From contig NZ_CP073577.1 in NCBI RefSeq assembly GCF_018205975.1, positions 2,728,001-2,792,000 of the forward strand: a DNA stretch of 64,000 bases, in the 5' to 3' direction. The notes under the pieces were generated by a model. The model was not told where the DNA came from, did not search any database, and saw nothing but the letters and a program-made list of their open reading frames with translations. The stretch comes from Erythrobacter sp. JK5 (GTDB lineage: Bacteria; Pseudomonadota; Alphaproteobacteria; Sphingomonadales; Sphingomonadaceae). Numbering within the stretch: position 1 is the first letter of the stretch; each line of letters begins with the position of its first letter. Below are positions 60,550 to 64,000 of this stretch, in pieces. Made by a program: the position numbers and the translations under genes.

Positions 60550-63500
60550 GCCGCCACCTCGTCCAGCGCCGAGACGACGCTGTCGCACCGCCCGCACAGC
60601 GCGCCGTCTTCCGGCACGTCGGGCAGCAGACGCCAGCAGCGGCCGCATTTGGCGTCGGTGGATTTGGCGACGATCACCTCGTCCCCATCGCCGCGCGTCA
60701 CTGTCCCGGTGATGAACAGTTCGGCGAGCTGCGCGTCGGTCACGCCTTCGGGCACCGCACCGGCGGGCACGGTGACGGTGGCTTCGTTGCTCGAACGGAT
60801 CACCTTGTCGCGGCGCAGCGGCTCGATCGCTTCGGTGACGCGTTCGCGCAGGGCGCGCAGTTTGTCCCACTTGGCGCGGTCGACGGTGACGGCGGGGACG
60901 CTCGGCCATTCGAGCAGGTGGACGCTGCCGACCTGCCCATCTTCATCCGGCATGTCATCTTCGGGATAGCGCGAGTTCCACACTTCCTCTGAGGTGAAGA
61001 CCAGCACCGGCGCGGCCCAGCGGACCAGCGCGTGGAACAGCAGATCGAGCACCGTGCGATAGGCGTTTCGGCCTGCGCTGTCGCCGCCGTCGCAATAGAG
61101 CGTGTCCTTGCGGATATCGAAGAAGAACGCCGACAGGTCCTCGTTGCAGAAATCGACCAGCAGGCGGGTGTAGGTGTTGTAGTCGTAATCCTCGACCGCC
61201 TGGCGCAGCTTGCCGTCGAGCTCGCTCAGCAGCGAGAGGACGTAGACTTCCAGCTCGGGGATTTCGCCCGCATCGGACATGTCGCCGACAAACCCGTCGA
61301 GCGCGCCGAGCAGGTAGCGGAAGGTGTTGCGCAACCGGCGATACTGGTCGCCGACACCTTTCAGGATTTCATCGCCGATGCGGTGGTCTTCGGTGAAATC
61401 GACCGAGAGCGCCCACAGCCGGATGATGTCCGCGCCGGTCGTCTCCATGATCTTCAAGGGATCGACGGTGTTGCCGAGCGACTTCGACATCTTCTTGCCC
61501 TTGGCGTCCATCGTGAAGCCGTGGGTCAGCACCTGATCGTAGGGCGCGCGGCCGCGCGTCGCGCAGCTTTGCAGCAGCGAGGACTGGAACCAGCCGCGAT
61601 GCTGGTCGGAACCTTCGAGATACAGATCGGCAGGCCATTGCAGGTCCGGCCAGCGGCCGCTTTCGAGCACGAAGGCGTGGGTGCAGCCCGAATCGAACCA
61701 GACATCGAGGATGTCCATGACCATCTCGAAATCGTCGGGATTGTGCGCGTTGCCGAGGAATTCGGCCTTGCGCGCCTCTTCCCACGCATCGACGCCGTCC
61801 TTCTGTACGGCGGCGACGATCCGGGCGTTCACGGCGGGGTCTTGCAGGTAGCTGCCATCGGGGCGCACGAAGAGCGTGATCGGCACCCCCCAGGCGCGCT
61901 GGCGGCTGAGAACCCAGTCGGGCCGCCCTTCGACCATCGAGCCGATGCGGTTGCGGCCCTTTTCGGGCACGAAGCGCACGCGGCCGATTTCGGACATGGC
62001 GCGAGTTCGCAAGGTATCTCGTTTGCCCTCAGCTTGTTGCAGGGCATCATTGCCCGCAGCTGCCGCCTCGATCTCCTCGATACTCGCCGAATGCAGCGAG
62101 GATGGCTTGGCGACCGGCTCAAGCTCCTTGTCCATCGGCACGAACCATTGCGGCGTGCAGCGGAAGATCACCTTGGCCTTGGACCGCCAGCTGTGCGGGT
62201 AGGAGTGCGCGTAATCGGCGGAGGCACTGAGCAGCGCGCCCGCTTCGCGCAGGTCGGAGCAGATCGGCCCGTCGGGCGCGTTGAAGGGCTTGTTGATGAC
62301 GGATCGGCGGCGCTCGTCCGAGCCGCCGAGCCATTCCCAGTCGTCGCGATAGCGGCCATCGTCCATGACCGCGAAAACGGGATGGATGTCATTGGCCTTG
62401 CACAGATCGAAATCGTCCTCACCGTGATCGGGCGACATATGGACGAGGCCGGTGCCGCTCTCGGTGGTGACGAAATCGCCCGCGAGGAAGGGGCGGGGCG
62501 TGGCGTAGAACCCCCCCAGATGGTGCATCGGATGGCGGACCTTGGTCCCGGCAAGGTCAGAGCCCTTAATAAGACGAGTTTCGTCAAATGTGAAATCAAT
62601 CACCACGCCTTTGAGCCCGTGCTCACTCCAATCTATCTGTCTAACGCTATTGGCAACCCTTGCGTTGAGGGCTTCGACAAGATCTCTTGCTATCAAAACG
62701 ACCTTCGGCAGGCTTGAGAAGCCGGTGGCCATCATTGCGGGCTCGATCTTCTCGTTTGCGTCGTTCAGATACTCCCAAGCCTCTTCCGTGAGGCCGTGCT
62801 TTGTAGACTTGTCGATAACCTCGTCGGACGTGAAGTCGAAATTGCGACCACCATCACCATCAAAGCCAGAAAAGCCCGTGCCGCTCTCAGCCAACACATA
62901 CTCAACATCCGGCCCATAGGCCAAAGCCTGATTGACCGGGATCGTCCACGGCGTCGTCGTCCAGATCACCGCGTGCGCGCCGACCAATTCCTCGATCGGG
63001 CTTTCGACAATCTCAAACGCCACATCGACCTGCGGCGAATCCGTCAGGTCCTCATATTCGACCTCGGCCTCGGCTAGCGCGGTCTTCTCGACCGGCGACC
63101 ACATCACCGGCTTTGACCCGCGATAGAGGTTGCCCGCCTCAGCGAACTTCAGCAGTTCGGCGACAATCGTCGCTTCCGCCTGGAAATCCATCGTCAGATA
63201 CGGATTGTCCCAGTCGCCCATGATGCCGAGCCGTTTCAGCTGCTCGCGCTGGGTGTCGACCCAATGCTGCGCATAGGCGCGGCATTCGGCGCGGAATTCC
63301 TTGGCCGGAACCTCGTCCTTGTTCTTCTTCTTCTTGCGGTACTGCTCCTCGACCTTCCATTCGATCGGCAGGCCGTGGCAGTCCCAGCCGGGGACATAGG
63401 GCGCATCCTTGCCGAGCAGATTCTGCGTGCGGCAGACCATGTCCTTCAGGATATGGTTGAGCGCGTGGCCGATATGCATATCGCCATTGGCGTAGGGCGG

Positions 63501-63686
63501 GCCATCGTGGAGGATGAACTTCTCGCGCCCGCGCCGCGCCTCGCGCAACTTCTCGTAAAGCCCGATCTCGCGCCAGCGCGCCTCGATGCCCGGCTCCTTC
63601 TGCGGAAGGCCGGCCTTCATCGGGAAGTCGGTCTTCGGCAGGAAGACGGTATCCCGGTAATCGCGCTTCTGAGTCTCTTCAGTCAT
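60546..63686 (-). CDS. ileS: isoleucine--tRNA ligase, with extra insertions
   Basis: The 1046-residue class I synthetase carries the HIGH motif (DMHIGHALNH), an editing domain with GTGLVHMSPDHGEDD, KMSKS (KGKKMSKSLGN) and a C-terminal zinc finger (CGRCWR, CGRC). It is about 100 residues longer than the 938-residue Escherichia coli enzyme; the extra material sits near residues 262-379 in the editing domain and 525-562. The first insertion is distinctly lower in G+C: 29 of 60 bases in 62641-62700 against 42 of 60 in 61501-61560. Start at 63686 overlaps ribF by 8 bases. Confidence 0.95.
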   Translation of the reverse strand: MTEETQKRDYRDTVFLPKTDFPMKAGLPQKEPGIEARWREIGLYEKLREARRGREKFILHDGPPYANGDMHIGHALNHILKDMVCRTQNLLGKDAPYVPGWDCHGLPIEWKVEEQYRKKKKNKDEVPAKEFRAECRAYAQHWVDTQREQLKRLGIMGDWDNPYLTMDFQAEATIVAELLKFAEAGNLYRGSKPVMWSPVEKTALAEAEVEYEDLTDSPQVDVAFEIVESPIEELVGAHAVIWTTTPWTIPVNQALAYGPDVEYVLAESGTGFSGFDGDGGRNFDFTSDEVIDKSTKHGLTEEAWEYLNDANEKIEPAMMATGFSSLPKVVLIARDLVEALNARVANSVRQIDWSEHGLKGVVIDFTFDETRLIKGSDLAGTKVRHPMHHLGGFYATPRPFLAGDFVTTESGTGLVHMSPDHGEDDFDLCKANDIHPVFAVMDDGRYRDDWEWLGGSDERRRSVINKPFNAPDGPICSDLREAGALLSASADYAHSYPHSWRSKAKVIFRCTPQWFVPMDKELEPVAKPSSLHSASIEEIEAAAAGNDALQQAEGKRDTLRTRAMSEIGRVRFVPEKGRNRIGSMVEGRPDWVLSRQRAWGVPITLFVRPDGSYLQDPAVNARIVAAVQKDGVDAWEEARKAEFLGNAHNPDDFEMVMDILDVWFDSGCTHAFVLESGRWPDLQWPADLYLEGSDQHRGWFQSSLLQSCATRGRAPYDQVLTHGFTMDAKGKKMSKSLGNTVDPLKIMETTGADIIRLWALSVDFTEDHRIGDEILKGVGDQYRRLRNTFRYLLGALDGFVGDMSDAGEIPELEVYVLSLLSELDGKLRQAVEDYDYNTYTRLLVDFCNEDLSAFFFDIRKDTLYCDGGDSAGRNAYRTVLDLLFHALVRWAAPVLVFTSEEVWNSRYPEDDMPDEDGQVGSVHLLEWPSVPAVTVDRAKWDKLRALRERVTEAIEPLRRDKVIRSSNEATVTVPAGAVPEGVTDAQLAELFITGTVTRGDGDEVIVAKSTDAKCGRCWRLLPDVPEDGALCGRCDSVVSALDEVAA

Positions 63687-64000
63687 GGCCGAGCGCGCTT
63701 AGAAGCCGCCGCGCCTCGGCGCAATCCTTGTCCATCTGCGCGATGAGATCATCCAGATTATCGAACTTGGCTTCGCCGCGCAGGAAATGGTGAAACGCGA
63801 CTTCGATTTCCTGCCCGTAAAGATCGCCGGAGAAGTCGAAGAAATAGGGTTCGAGCAGTTCCTTGGGCGGCTCGAATTGCGGGCGGATGCCGATATTAGC
63901 CGCGCCTTTCAGCACCTGCCCTGTAGCGAGGATCCGCCCGCTGACGGCGTAGACCCCGTATTTGGGCCGCAGATACTTGTCGATCGCGATGTTGGCGGTG
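63679..64000 (-). CDS. ribF: bifunctional riboflavin kinase/FAD synthetase, C-terminal part
   Basis: The frame is open to the window edge and gives the last 107 residues of RibF. It shows the riboflavin kinase motifs TANIAIDKYLRPKYGVYAV and GAANIGIRPQF, then PYFFDFSGDLYGQEIEV with the kinase-domain Glu, and the C-terminal helix. The N-terminal FAD synthetase domain lies beyond the window. It precedes ileS and lspA in the minus-strand order ribF-ileS-lspA, a common arrangement in proteobacteria. Confidence 0.93.
   Translation of the reverse strand, partial: TANIAIDKYLRPKYGVYAVSGRILATGQVLKGAANIGIRPQFEPPKELLEPYFFDFSGDLYGQEIEVAFHHFLRGEAKFDNLDDLIAQMDKDCAEARRLLSALGHD

Noticed and set aside
1..64000. 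tRNA, rRNA, CRISPR or mobile elements
   Set aside because: I found no cloverleaf-like tRNA gene, no regularly spaced direct repeats and no transposase or integrase text. The low-GC gene at 26998 has no flanking repeats.

Overview
The window looks like a stretch of chromosome from a high-GC alphaproteobacterium, most likely a sphingomonad of the Erythrobacteraceae type. The evidence is a sciP/DUF1153 gene (the CtrA inhibitor confined to alphaproteobacteria), sphingomonad-like housekeeping genes (fabI, pdxH, mnmA, etfBA, sucC, lspA-ileS-ribF), dense coding and strong G/C bias at third positions. No rRNA, tRNA, CRISPR array, phage or insertion sequence was recognised.

Positions 1 to about 33,470 hold one very long minus-strand polysaccharide cluster, with many ATGA or GTGA stop/start overlaps that suggest translational coupling. 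In transcription order it starts with a complete pseudaminic acid pathway: pseB, pseC, pseF, a pseG fused to an acetyltransferase (pseH-like), and pseI. It continues with a Gfo/Idh oxidoreductase, a DegT aminotransferase, a GNAT acetyltransferase and a putative surface-glycan protein. Then come an MBOAT acyltransferase with two SGNH proteins, and an amidotransferase module made of two WbpG/PseA-like proteins around HisH-like and HisF-like subunits. A medium-chain dehydrogenase plus Gfo/Idh pair, a capsule-type glycosyltransferase, three left-handed beta-helix acyltransferases, a PhyH-like dioxygenase, a Wzx-type flippase and a Wzy-type polymerase follow. The tail carries a CgeB-like glycosyltransferase, an FkbM methyltransferase, GDP-fucose genes (gmd, fcl), a WecG/TagA glycosyltransferase, a final sugar-modifying trio and an O-antigen-ligase-like protein cut by the window edge. 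The initiating polyprenyl-phosphate sugar transferase lies divergently at 33,809. Together these encode a Wzx/Wzy-type surface glycan that probably contains pseudaminic acid and fucose with O-acyl and possibly acetamidino decoration.

From 35.2 kb on the content is core genome: fabI with a YihY-family membrane protein, a CbpA/DnaJ-like chaperone, pdxH, a CDF metal transporter, a PhzF-like protein, a class-C beta-lactamase-fold lipoprotein, mnmA, sciP and a GlsB-like stress protein. An RND efflux pair (44.9-49.7 kb) and a DUF445 protein follow. After these come two small unknowns (one possibly FlbT-like), etfBA behind a strong palindromic operator, a DUF6265-LprI secreted protein, sucC, an IMPase-family phosphatase, an OmpA-family lipoprotein and a CNNM/CorC-type membrane protein. 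The window ends with a DUF3035 lipoprotein, lspA, ileS and the 3' end of ribF.

Four genes (fcl, the PhyH-like gene, the second amidotransferase and the DUF6265 gene) are each broken by what looks like one missing base in a short G/C run. In every case restoring one base gives a full-length family-typical protein. I read these as probable consensus errors rather than true pseudogenes. The most interesting biology is the paired-amidotransferase module inside a pseudaminic acid locus, where one of the two copies has a degenerate PP-loop.
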